DNA of 21,959 nucleotides, taken from Treponema sp. Its GTDB lineage: Bacteria > Spirochaetota > Spirochaetia > Treponematales > Treponemataceae. The first letter of the stretch is position 1. Each line of letters starts with the position of its first letter. The notes under the pieces were generated by a model that ran no database searches, was not told the origin of the DNA, and was given only the letters and a program-made list of their open reading frames with translations. Shown here one piece after another: positions 1-7,513 of this stretch. Location: positions 1 through 21,959 of the forward strand of contig JAEDGP010000033.1 in NCBI GenBank assembly GCA_016297405.1, in the 5' to 3' direction. Both the position numbers and the translations under genes were made by a program.

Positions 1-2645
1 GCTGCTTCTTCTTTTACATCAGTTTCTGCAACAACTTCTTCATCCCATTCCATATTCAAAAGCTTATCATCCAGATCAGAAGATTCTTGAGCAAGCTTTT
101 CTTCAAGTTCCTTTGCAGCTTCCTGAATTTTTTCTGTTGTATTTTCGGCAGCCATTTCTGCCGCATTCTTTGCCGCCTCTTCCGCTACCTGATTTATGTA
201 ATTTTCCGCATTATTTGCCGATTGAGCCGCATCTGCTGCCGACTGAGCCGCATCCCAAGCCTTTTCTGCAGAACTTGCAGCTTTTTGCGCATGTTCGGCA
301 GCCTCCCCAACAGATTCTGAAAGTTTTTTTGCTTCTTCCAGCTGCTTATTAAGTTTCTCATTCAAAGCATCAAGCTGTTCCTGCTGCTTTTTATTTTCTT
401 TTTCAAGTTTACGTCTTGTTTCTTCGGCAGCTCTTTCTGCTGCTTCTTCGGCAGCCTTTCGGGCTTCTTCCGCAGCAGCTCTTTTTGCTTCTTCCAAAGC
501 TTTTCTGGCTTCTTCACTTGCTTTAAGCGCTTCTTCTTTTGCCTTCAGAGCATCTTCACTTGCCTGATTTATTTCTTCAGCATCCTTCAATTCATTTTCA
601 TTGTTTTCAAGAACTTCATCAAGCAGCTTTTCTTCTGCTAAAGGGTTTTCTTCTGCTAAAGGCTTTTCTTTTTTCGATTCCACCAAATCGTTTTCTTCAG
701 AAATATCAGGCTGTTCATCAATTGCAAATGGATTTTCATCCATCTGATTTTTCTGCGGTTTTTCAGCATCAAGATCTGAAGCATCTTCCATTTTCAAAGG
801 ATTTTCAAAATCATCAAGATAATCCTCTTCATCCAAAAGCATTTCCTTCATATCCTGAAGATCATCTTTCATATCGGCCAAAGAATCTTTCAGTTCATCC
901 ATTTCTTCAGCTGGATTTTCTGCTTCATTCTCAGTTTCTTCCCCTTCCTGCTCTTCGTCTTCAAGACCAATTTCGCTCAGATCCAATTCTTCATCAGCAG
1001 GGGTCACCGAATCATCAATATCAAAAATATCAACTTCGCCTTCATCAAATGTCACTTCAGCAGGATCGATCTGGTCATTTTCATCATCTTCATCATTTTC
1101 ATTATTTTCATCCACAGTTTCAACTGTCTGATCCGGCTGCCCGCTTTCATCACTTGTGAATTCCTCAATAGAAACTTCTTCGCCACTAACAAAATCGTCT
1201 TCTTTGTTTTCTTCGATGATTGGAACCACATCATCCATGATCATCTTCTGGTTCAGAGATTTTGTATATTTTTCCGCGGCATGATTACTTGGATCAAAAG
1301 CCAAAGCTGTGGAATAATTGTCCAAGGCTTCCACATTATTGCCCAGAACTTCATTTACGCGGCCCAGTGCAACCCAATATGCACAATCCTTGTTATTCGA
1401 TTCCAGATATTCTGCATACGCCTGAATTGCTTTTTCAAGTTTTCCCAGCTGAAAATATCTGTTTCCCTTATGGGCAATGTCCTTTGTATAGTCAGAATTG
1501 GTGGCAGCAATCTTTTTGTGAAAAGAATCAGCGCCCTCTTCATCTTCATTACAGATGCAAAGCTGTTCATTCAAGTCCAAAATTTCAGCTTCATTTGGAT
1601 TTCCCTGAGAAACTGCTTCATCATTGAGATTTTGGATTTTTTCCTTTGCTTCCGCAAAACTTCCCGTAGAAAGCAGAACGCTTGCCATCTGTTTTTCTAC
1701 AGCAATATTTTTTTCGCCGGATTTTCTTACCCATTCGTCGGCTTTTGAGATTGCCTTTAATGCTCCGTTGAAATTGTCTGCCTTTTCATAAGCTTTGGAA
1801 AGAAGTCGGTATGCTTCAATGTTTTCACTATCAATCTTTAAGGCTTTTTCAAAAGAATCGATGGCAGCCTCATAATTGCATTGAGCCAAAAAAATAGTTC
1901 CTTCCAAAAGCCTTAAGCTCAAATTTTGTGGATTCAAATTGATTGAGCTTTTTGCAAGGCTTGCAGCCACCTTTGTTTTTCTGTGGCGAAGCAAAAGTTC
2001 GGCATAGGAGCGAACTGCATCTACCCAACCTGGCTTTGCACGAAGCGCCGTTTCATAGGCAGAAATCGCACTGGAATCATCATGGATCGCTTCATAGCTT
2101 TTTGCCAGATTGTACTGCAAAATCGGATGATTTGGATCGATTTGAAGGCCACGCTTATAGATGGAAATGCTTTTCTGGTGCTGCTTTTGGGCGGCATATA
2201 TTGATCCCAAATGATTGTAGGCCAATACATCAGATGGATTGTCCTCAATTACCGATTCGAAACATTCTATGGCGTCCTGGTCATTTCCCATGGATTTATA
2301 GGTAAAGCCCAGGGTATAATTTACAACCGCATTGTTTTTTCCAGTTTCCAATGCCTTCTCAAGCACCTTAATGGCTTCGTTATATTTTTTAAGACGACGA
2401 TATATGCCGCCTTCAGCATTCAAGGCATCAAAATCGTCTGGATGGAATGTAAGAATCTGTTCGTAATAAAGAAGAGCCCTTTCGTCATCTCCGCTTTTTA
2501 CATAAACGTTGCCTAAAGCGTTCAGCAATTCCACGTTTCCCGTGTCGTCTTTTAGCAATGATTTATACAATCTGGCCGCAAGGGAAAAATCCCGGGAAAC
2601 TACAGCGCTGTTTGCTCTTTTTAGTACTAATTCTTTCTCTTCCAT
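1..2645 (-). CDS. Large TPR protein with acidic linker and Ala/Glu-rich coiled-coil tail (3' end outside window)
   Basis: The reading frame is open from an ATG at 2645 to the left edge, giving at least 881 residues without a stop. Residues about 1-465 are tandem tetratricopeptide repeats, with typical pieces such as LGNVYVKSGDDERALLYYEQIL and LGSIYAAQKQHQKSISIYKRG at 34-residue spacing. Residues about 470-690 are very acidic (DENNENDEDDEND). From about 695 to the edge the chain is rich in Ala, Glu and Lys, with heptad-like runs such as EEARKALEEAKRAAAEEARK, predicting a long coiled coil. There is no signal peptide. TPR arrays are protein-interaction scaffolds, so a cytoplasmic scaffolding or assembly role is inferred; no specific function is recognised. 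GAGG, 8 bases before the ATG, is the ribosome site. The gene lies 18 bases after the LamG/Fn3 gene and is probably co-transcribed with it. Confidence 0.9.
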   Translation of the reverse strand, partial: MEEKELVLKRANSAVVSRDFSLAARLYKSLLKDDTGNVELLNALGNVYVKSGDDERALLYYEQILTFHPDDFDALNAEGGIYRRLKKYNEAIKVLEKALETGKNNAVVNYTLGFTYKSMGNDQDAIECFESVIEDNPSDVLAYNHLGSIYAAQKQHQKSISIYKRGLQIDPNHPILQYNLAKSYEAIHDDSSAISAYETALRAKPGWVDAVRSYAELLLRHRKTKVAASLAKSSINLNPQNLSLRLLEGTIFLAQCNYEAAIDSFEKALKIDSENIEAYRLLSKAYEKADNFNGALKAISKADEWVRKSGEKNIAVEKQMASVLLSTGSFAEAKEKIQNLNDEAVSQGNPNEAEILDLNEQLCICNEDEEGADSFHKKIAATNSDYTKDIAHKGNRYFQLGKLEKAIQAYAEYLESNNKDCAYWVALGRVNEVLGNNVEALDNYSTALAFDPSNHAAEKYTKSLNQKMIMDDVVPIIEENKEDDFVSGEEVSIEEFTSDESGQPDQTVETVDENNENDEDDENDQIDPAEVTFDEGEVDIFDIDDSVTPADEELDLSEIGLEDEEQEGEETENEAENPAEEMDELKDSLADMKDDLQDMKEMLLDEEDYLDDFENPLKMEDASDLDAEKPQKNQMDENPFAIDEQPDISEENDLVESKKEKPLAEENPLAEEKLLDEVLENNENELKDAEEINQASEDALKAKEEALKASEEARKALEEAKRAAAEEARKAAEEAAERAAEETRRKLEKENKKQQEQLDALNEKLNKQLEEAKKLSESVGEAAEHAQKAASSAEKAWDAAQSAADAAQSANNAENYINQVAEEAAKNAAEMAAENTTEKIQEAAKELEEKLAQESSDLDDKLLNMEWDEEVVAETDVKEEA

Positions 2646-2663
2646 AATTTATGCCTCAACTTA

Positions 2664-4184
2664 TTATTTTACTGATGGACGGGCGAACACTTCTTTAGAT
2701 AAAGGTCCGCTAATGCGGCTGTCATTTTTTGACCAGGCTGCAATGGCAAAGTAGTAGATGGTGCCGTTCTCAAGTCCAGTTAATGTGAATGTAGTCGAAT
2801 TTCCCACATTAATTGGCGAAGGACCTTCTGCTGCAAAACGGCCAAGATATTCACCAGGTCTTGTTCCGTAATAAATGTAATAACCGCCTGCGCTATCATC
2901 AACCGAATAGTTCCATGAAAGTTTTACCTGACCGTTGCCTTTTTCCGCCGTTACACGGAACGGTGGCATTGGATCTGGAATTGTAGTCCAATTCAACGTA
3001 AGCTCCGTAACAGATGGTGTCTTTTTGCCTTCTCCATCAGGAAAAAGCTCCACTGCCACCTGGAAATAAAGGCCGCTTACACCACTAATCTCTTCCCCAG
3101 GAGAAACAGGTTTCCATTCAGGATAATCCTGGGTCCAATTAAAATAGTTATCACCAGAGCGAACATAGTATTGAATTGCAGTTTGTTCAGGTTCGTTTTT
3201 TTCTACCTGAATCGAATTGAAAATTGTGCCAGATTTTGTGAGCAGAGGAATTGTTTCAAAACGGCCGCCTTTTGTACTGTAAAGCTTTGGATTCAGCGAC
3301 TGAGCCGTTTCTGCAACCAAGTGATTTTCTTTCTCCACAAAACTGCGCTGAATGCGCACCTGATCCAAATATCCTGTGAATGACGGAATCAATTCCAAAT
3401 CAGCAGAAACGCCCATTTCCATGTGATATACGTTTCCACCTTCATGGCCATCATCAGTTATGAACTTTATAGCTTCCAGTTCTCCGTCAATACGATATTC
3501 CAAAGCACCGCTTTCATCATCAAAAGCAATGGTATGATGGCTCCATTTTCCTGGAATCACTTTGCTTGAAGTAACAAGGCAAATATCCCCCATATCCTTT
3601 TTGTAGCCATTGAAAATATTGGAAAAAAGGCACATGGCTTTGTTCTGATAGAAAGAAACCGAGACAACCTGATATATTACGCTTTCAACATCATTTTTCG
3701 AAGAGCGCCAGTTCAAAAGCACTTCCCCGTTATCCACCACCGAAGGATTTATCCAAAAGTCAATTTTAAAAGAGCCGATTGGTCCTTCACATCCAAACAG
3801 ACTTTGTTCGTCTCCATGAATGGAAAGTCCACCTTCAATGCCACGGCTTAACGCAGCTCCTTTTCCAACAATCGCCTTTTCAGAAATGAATGTTTTGTTC
3901 GAAGTCACAGTATAATGCCCGGCTTTGTCACGCACATCATTATCTTCAAAATCTATGAGAAGATCTGTATCATAAGTTATATCTGCGTTGTTGCGGTCCA
4001 GCTCAAGACATTCGTACCCAAAACGACCTTTTCCCGTGGTAATGCCGTTTCGCACGCCAATATCATTCCAACCTTTTGCACCGCCAATCTTATATGATTC
4101 TGCAAATGAAAAGCCGTAAAGGCACAGGAAAAACAAAGCAAATGTAATTTTTCTGCAAAATGTGGTATAATTTCTTCTATTCAT
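2664..4184 (-). CDS. Secreted LamG-like / fibronectin type III protein
   Basis: This encodes 506 residues from the ATG at 4184. The N-terminus has a positively charged stretch and a hydrophobic core ending FSFA-ES, a likely signal peptidase I site near residue 28, so the product is exported. Residues about 70-310 read like a LamG/concanavalin-type beta sandwich (for example IDFWINPSVVDNGEVLLNWR and GKWSHHTIAFDD). The last about 90 residues are a fibronectin type III domain (PPFRVTAEKGNGQVKLSWN, then TFTLTGLENGTIYYFAIAAW). No catalytic motif is visible; carbohydrate or surface binding is inferred. The ATG has no Shine-Dalgarno site. A TTG at 4208 preceded by GAAGGA six bases upstream is an alternative start that would overlap uvrC. 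It is followed after 18 bases by the TPR gene. Confidence 0.85.
   Translation of the reverse strand: MNRRNYTTFCRKITFALFFLCLYGFSFAESYKIGGAKGWNDIGVRNGITTGKGRFGYECLELDRNNADITYDTDLLIDFEDNDVRDKAGHYTVTSNKTFISEKAIVGKGAALSRGIEGGLSIHGDEQSLFGCEGPIGSFKIDFWINPSVVDNGEVLLNWRSSKNDVESVIYQVVSVSFYQNKAMCLFSNIFNGYKKDMGDICLVTSSKVIPGKWSHHTIAFDDESGALEYRIDGELEAIKFITDDGHEGGNVYHMEMGVSADLELIPSFTGYLDQVRIQRSFVEKENHLVAETAQSLNPKLYSTKGGRFETIPLLTKSGTIFNSIQVEKNEPEQTAIQYYVRSGDNYFNWTQDYPEWKPVSPGEEISGVSGLYFQVAVELFPDGEGKKTPSVTELTLNWTTIPDPMPPFRVTAEKGNGQVKLSWNYSVDDSAGGYYIYYGTRPGEYLGRFAAEGPSPINVGNSTTFTLTGLENGTIYYFAIAAWSKNDSRISGPLSKEVFARPSVK
4166..4178 (+). promoter_or_regulatory. Extended -10 promoter of uvrC
   Basis: TGG-TATAAT (hexamer 4166-4171) is a perfect extended -10 box. 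No good -35 is visible 17 bases upstream (TGTAAT). The expected transcription start is about 4178, leaving a leader of only about 9 bases before the uvrC ATG at 4187 and no room for a Shine-Dalgarno site. The box lies inside the first codons of the divergent LamG/Fn3 gene. Confidence 0.6.
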
Positions 4185-4186
4185 AT

Positions 4187-6184
4187 ATGTCCGAAAGCAG
4201 TTCAACAAGAGAAATCCTTCATCAAACAGCCTTAAAAGCTCCTCCATCCAGTGGCGTCTATATGTGGCGCAATCCACAAGGCACCATAATATATGTGGGA
4301 AAGGCAAAAAATCTAAAGAACCGCCTTTCCTCATATTTTTCGGGAAACAAAGACATCAAGACCAGAATGCTCATTTCCCATGCAGTTTCAATCGAATACA
4401 TCACAACAGAAAACGAATACGAAGCGTTTCTGCTGGAAAACAATCTCATAAAGAAATACAACCCCCGCTATAACATCTGTCTAAAAGACGGAAAGTCATA
4501 TCCTGTCCTTAGAATTACAAAGGAAGAATATCCGCGCCTGTTCAAGACCAGGAATGTTCTTCACGATGGTTCTACTTACTTTGGACCTTACCCGGATGCA
4601 AGCGCTTTAGACACTTTCATCGATACTCTTTACCAGATATATCCCCTAAGGCATTGCAAGATCTTCAAGAAGAAGGAATCCCCTTGCCTTTACTATCACA
4701 TGGGCCAATGTAAGGCTCCTTGCTGCGATAAAATTTCAAAAGACTCCTACAGTGAGTTTTTCGGTGAAATTTCCCGTCTGCTTGAGGGAAAAGGGAACCA
4801 AACCGTTGAAAAACTTACTATAGAAATGAAAAATGCTGCTGCACAACTGAATTTTGAAAAGGCGGCCAGATTACGGGATGGACTAAGGGCGCTTTCCATT
4901 TTACAGAACCAGAACGTTGTTGAAAGTTTTGATAACCAGGACAGAGATTACATCGGACACCATCGGGTAGGCGAACTTGTAAGCTTTACAGTTCTCAAGA
5001 TTCGAAGCGGAAAGCTTTTGGGCAGGGACAACTATCGGGTTACCAGCCTGAACGAAGACGAAGAGCTTACATCCGAATTCATAAGTGCCTACTACAGTTC
5101 CAGGGAAGAAGTTCCGCCTCACATCTACGTACCAAGCCGCCAAAGCTACGAATTCCTTGAAAAATGGATTTTCGAACAGCTGCAGGCAAAAACGGAATTG
5201 ATTCTGGTTACCGATAAAATTGAAAATGCAAGCCGCCATATTGCCGCCATGAACATGGCTTTTGAAAACGCAAAAGAAGACATAATCAGGCGCATGAGGG
5301 AGCGTGGCGATTTCCCGGCTTTACAGGAACTTAAGGACATTCTTCACCTGAACAGGCTTCCTGTCAGAATCGAAGGTTTTGATATTGCCCATATCGGCGG
5401 AAAATTTCCAGTGGCAAGTCTTATAAGCTTTTATAACGGGAACCCCGACAAAAAAAACTACCGCTTTTTCCGCCTGAAAACGACCGACGGCTATATCGAC
5501 GATTTTCAGTCCATGCGGGAAGCTGCCACCAGACGCTACACCAGGCTTTTAAATGAACAGGCAGACCTGCCAGACTTGATTCTTATAGATGGTGGCTTAG
5601 GTCAAGTAAATGCTGTAGACCAGATCTTAAAATCATTGAAACTTGACATTCCAATTGCAGGTCTTGCAAAACGGGATGAAGAAATATGGCTGCCCTATGC
5701 AGAAAAACCTGTCTGCCTTCCAAAACGAAGCGATGCATTGCGCCTTTTGCAGCGAGTTCGCGACGAGACTCACAGATTTGCCACATCCAGAAACCAGCGC
5801 CTTCGCACAAAGGAAAACACAGTTTCCATTTTCCAGGAAATTCCAGGCATCGGCGAACGACGTGCCAGAGCTTTAACAAAGCGGTTTATTACTTTGGAAA
5901 ATCTTGCAGAAGCTACAAGCCTGGATGTGGCCAACGAACTGAAAATCCATCAGGAAGAAGCAGCTGGTATCATAAAGGCGGCAATTGCGCTGAACAAAGA
6001 GCGCAAGGCAAAACAACAAGAACAACAGCGTTCTCTTTTGGTTGCAGGCACGACTCCTCAAAAAGCTGCCCAAAATGCCATGCTTTCCGGGGCCATTCCA
6101 AACCCGAACAGAAAATGGCTTGAAAATCTTGCAAGCCAGTCTCTGGAAGACGAAGACGATAGCGACGATGAAGATGAATCTTAG
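4187..6184 (+). CDS. uvrC: Excinuclease ABC subunit C (UvrC)
   Basis: UvrC makes the two incisions flanking a DNA lesion in nucleotide excision repair, acting with UvrA and UvrB. The 665-residue product has all expected parts in order. A GIY-YIG nuclease (GVY at 23-25, YVG at 36-38, then NLKNRLSSYF and LLENNLIK) is followed by a Cys cluster (CLYYHMGQCKAPCC). A UVR motif lies near residues 205-235 (AAAQLNFEKAARLRD). The RNase H-like C-terminal nuclease shows FDIAHIGG, LILIDGGLGQ and RDETHRFA. Helix-hairpin-helix residues IPGIGERRARAL come next, then a short acidic tail (EDEDDSDDEDES). I chose the ATG at 4187 because family similarity begins there (SGVYMWRNPQG follows); an upstream ATG at 4160 precedes the promoter box. 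Its start is 2 bases from the divergent LamG gene start. Confidence 0.97.
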   Translation: MSESSSTREILHQTALKAPPSSGVYMWRNPQGTIIYVGKAKNLKNRLSSYFSGNKDIKTRMLISHAVSIEYITTENEYEAFLLENNLIKKYNPRYNICLKDGKSYPVLRITKEEYPRLFKTRNVLHDGSTYFGPYPDASALDTFIDTLYQIYPLRHCKIFKKKESPCLYYHMGQCKAPCCDKISKDSYSEFFGEISRLLEGKGNQTVEKLTIEMKNAAAQLNFEKAARLRDGLRALSILQNQNVVESFDNQDRDYIGHHRVGELVSFTVLKIRSGKLLGRDNYRVTSLNEDEELTSEFISAYYSSREEVPPHIYVPSRQSYEFLEKWIFEQLQAKTELILVTDKIENASRHIAAMNMAFENAKEDIIRRMRERGDFPALQELKDILHLNRLPVRIEGFDIAHIGGKFPVASLISFYNGNPDKKNYRFFRLKTTDGYIDDFQSMREAATRRYTRLLNEQADLPDLILIDGGLGQVNAVDQILKSLKLDIPIAGLAKRDEEIWLPYAEKPVCLPKRSDALRLLQRVRDETHRFATSRNQRLRTKENTVSIFQEIPGIGERRARALTKRFITLENLAEATSLDVANELKIHQEEAAGIIKAAIALNKERKAKQQEQQRSLLVAGTTPQKAAQNAMLSGAIPNPNRKWLENLASQSLEDEDDSDDEDES

Positions 6185-6193
6185 AATTCGGAC

Positions 6194-6241
6194 AAAAAAA
6201 AGCGCTCCAAATCAAACTGCATCCGTTTAATTCTGGAGCGC
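6194..6241 (-). terminator. Rho-independent terminator of the 76-residue gene
   Basis: On the minus strand, GCGCTCCA (6241-6234) pairs with TGGAGCGC (6209-6202), an 8-bp GC-rich stem, with a secondary AAAC/GTTT pairing inside the loop. It is followed directly by eight T residues (6201-6194). The plus strand has no T tract after the stem, so it should terminate leftward transcription only; uvrC, ending at 6184, has no obvious terminator of its own. Confidence 0.85.
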
Positions 6242-6290
6242 ATTAAAAAACCTTTTGTAATTTCTTTTCCTAAATCAACTTGCATTAAAA

Positions 6291-6521
6291 CTAGCACAAA
6301 GGAACTGAAATCTCAATCCCACGCTGTTTTGCCTTTTCGATTGCATTGGCTAAATCTCTTTTTCTGTGGTCATAATCCGGATTCACTTTTGAAATGCCAA
6401 CAAGCATAGCAAGGGTATTGATTTCTTCAATCAGATTGTCTTCTTCTAAAATGGATATAAGTCTATTATGTTCATCAATAGCATCCACAAATTCAAGATC
6501 ATAGATAAAATCCTTGTTCAT
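6291..6521 (-). CDS. Small acidic protein, 76 residues, unknown function
   Basis: The product starts MNKDFIYDLEFVDAIDEHNR and ends GIEISVPLC. I do not recognise the family. It is mostly predicted helical, acidic in the first half and more basic near residues 50-65 (DHRKRDLANAIEKAKQR); no membrane segment or signal peptide is seen. That it is a real gene is well supported: the ATG at 6521 has a near-perfect Shine-Dalgarno (GGAGGTGAT, 6532-6524), a TTGACG-N17-TATAAT promoter lies 47 bases upstream, and a strong terminator follows about 50 bases after the stop. It is therefore a separate transcription unit on the opposite strand to both neighbours. Confidence 0.8.
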   Translation of the reverse strand: MNKDFIYDLEFVDAIDEHNRLISILEEDNLIEEINTLAMLVGISKVNPDYDHRKRDLANAIEKAKQRGIEISVPLC

Positions 6522-6567
6522 GAATCACCTCCCAACCCAAAAATCTTCGCTCATAAAAAAATGTTAT

Positions 6568-6603
6568 TGTTTTCATTATAAGTCACAAATCCCTCTTCGT
6601 CAA
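6568..6603 (-). promoter_or_regulatory. Near-consensus sigma-70 promoter of the 76-residue gene
   Basis: Read on the minus strand, TTGACG (6603-6598), a 17-base spacer and TATAAT (6580-6575) make one of the best promoters in the window. The expected start is near 6568, giving a 5' leader of about 47 bases that contains the GGAGGTGAT ribosome site. Confidence 0.8.
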
Positions 6604-6653
6604 AGTTTTTATTTTTTATATTCGCTGGCAAAGACTAAAAAACGGCTTTACGG

Positions 6654-6666
6654 TAAAATCTAAACA
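6654..6666 (+). promoter_or_regulatory. -10 box directly before the methyltransferase ATG (predicted leaderless)
   Basis: TAAAAT at 6654-6659 is followed by six bases and then the ATG at 6666. Standard -10 spacing places the transcription start on the A of the ATG. There is no Shine-Dalgarno site, and the -35 region (AAGACT at 17 bases) is poor. Confidence 0.5.
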
Positions 6667-7466
6667 TGAATAAAAGCGAACTGAATGCCTATTACAACAA
6701 ATTTGATGAGGAACACCGTCTCACCACCAGGCACGGGACTGTCGAATTCCAGACAAGCCTTAAATATATTCTTCAAAACCTGCCAGAACCAAATACAACC
6801 CAAGCATCAGGCACAAAAATCCTTGACATAGGAGCTGGAACTGGCAGATATTCGGTTAGCCTTGCCCGTATGGGCTTTGACGTTACCGCAGTTGAACTAT
6901 GCGACAGGAATATCAAAGTTTTGCGCGACAAGCATGAAAACGTAAAAACCTGGCAAGGCGATGCTCGCAACCTTCATTTTCTGGAGGACAACACTTTCGA
7001 CCTCACACTTATTTTCGGACCATTATATCACCTTCATGGGGATGAAGAAAAACTCAAGGCATTCTCGGAAGCAAGCAGAGTCACAAAAAAAGGCGGTACA
7101 ATTCTTGCCGCTTATGTAATGAATGACTACAGCATTCTTACATTTGGATTCAGGCAAAACAATATCTTGACCTGTCTGAAAAACGGTTCCATCAATGATC
7201 AATTCCATACAGTCAGTTCAGAAAAGGAACTTTATGATTATGTTCGCCTTGAAGACATACAGCGGCTCAACCAGATGTCTGGCCTTGAGAGAATCAAAAT
7301 AATAGCAGCAGATGGAGCTTCTGACTATTTTCGCCGTGAGTTGAATGCCATGGACGAAGAAACTTTCCAGGCTTTCATCCGCTACCATCAGACAGTTTGC
7401 GAACGACAAGATTTGATGGGAGCTTCAAGTCACACAGTGGACATTCTTCGAAACACAAAAGACTGA
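6666..7466 (+). CDS. Class I SAM-dependent methyltransferase
   Basis: This 266-residue protein has the Rossmann-type SAM-binding fold. Motif I is LDIGAGTG at residues 53-60, followed by the acidic ribose-binding end of strand 2 (VTAVELCD, E77). Motif II/III has GDARNLHF around D99, and FDLTLIFGPLYHL (about 111-123) forms the motif IV region. The N-terminal helix and C-terminal half do not reveal the substrate; small molecules or a quinone-like acceptor are possibilities only. It has its own -10 box and no Shine-Dalgarno site. The next gene, purH, begins 46 bases downstream with a separate promoter, so this may be a single-gene unit. Confidence 0.88.
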   Translation: MNKSELNAYYNKFDEEHRLTTRHGTVEFQTSLKYILQNLPEPNTTQASGTKILDIGAGTGRYSVSLARMGFDVTAVELCDRNIKVLRDKHENVKTWQGDARNLHFLEDNTFDLTLIFGPLYHLHGDEEKLKAFSEASRVTKKGGTILAAYVMNDYSILTFGFRQNNILTCLKNGSINDQFHTVSSEKELYDYVRLEDIQRLNQMSGLERIKIIAADGASDYFRRELNAMDEETFQAFIRYHQTVCERQDLMGASSHTVDILRNTKD

Positions 7467-7477
7467 CCAATCTTCAA

Positions 7478-7513
7478 TTGAATTATGATGTCAATTAAGG
7501 TAAAATTATTACA
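7478..7513 (+). promoter_or_regulatory. Promoter of purH operon, start predicted on the ATG
   Basis: TTGAAT (7478-7483), a 17-base spacer and TAAAAT (7501-7506) make a good sigma-70 promoter. The expected start is 7513, exactly the A of the purH ATG, so the transcript should be leaderless. A perfect 10-base palindrome TTCAATTGAA (7473-7482) overlaps the -35 box and could be an operator, though a palindrome of this AT-rich kind can arise by chance. Confidence 0.65.

Noticed and set aside
539..1748. Several plus-strand ORFs opposite the TPR gene (up to 206 codons)
   Set aside because: They are antisense to a continuous TPR/coiled-coil reading frame, have repetitive His/Leu/Phe-rich sequence from the Glu/Ala codons opposite, and match no family.
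6202..6241. The same stem-loop as a terminator for uvrC
   Set aside because: In the rightward direction the stem is followed by ATTAAAAAA, with no T tract, so only leftward termination is supported.
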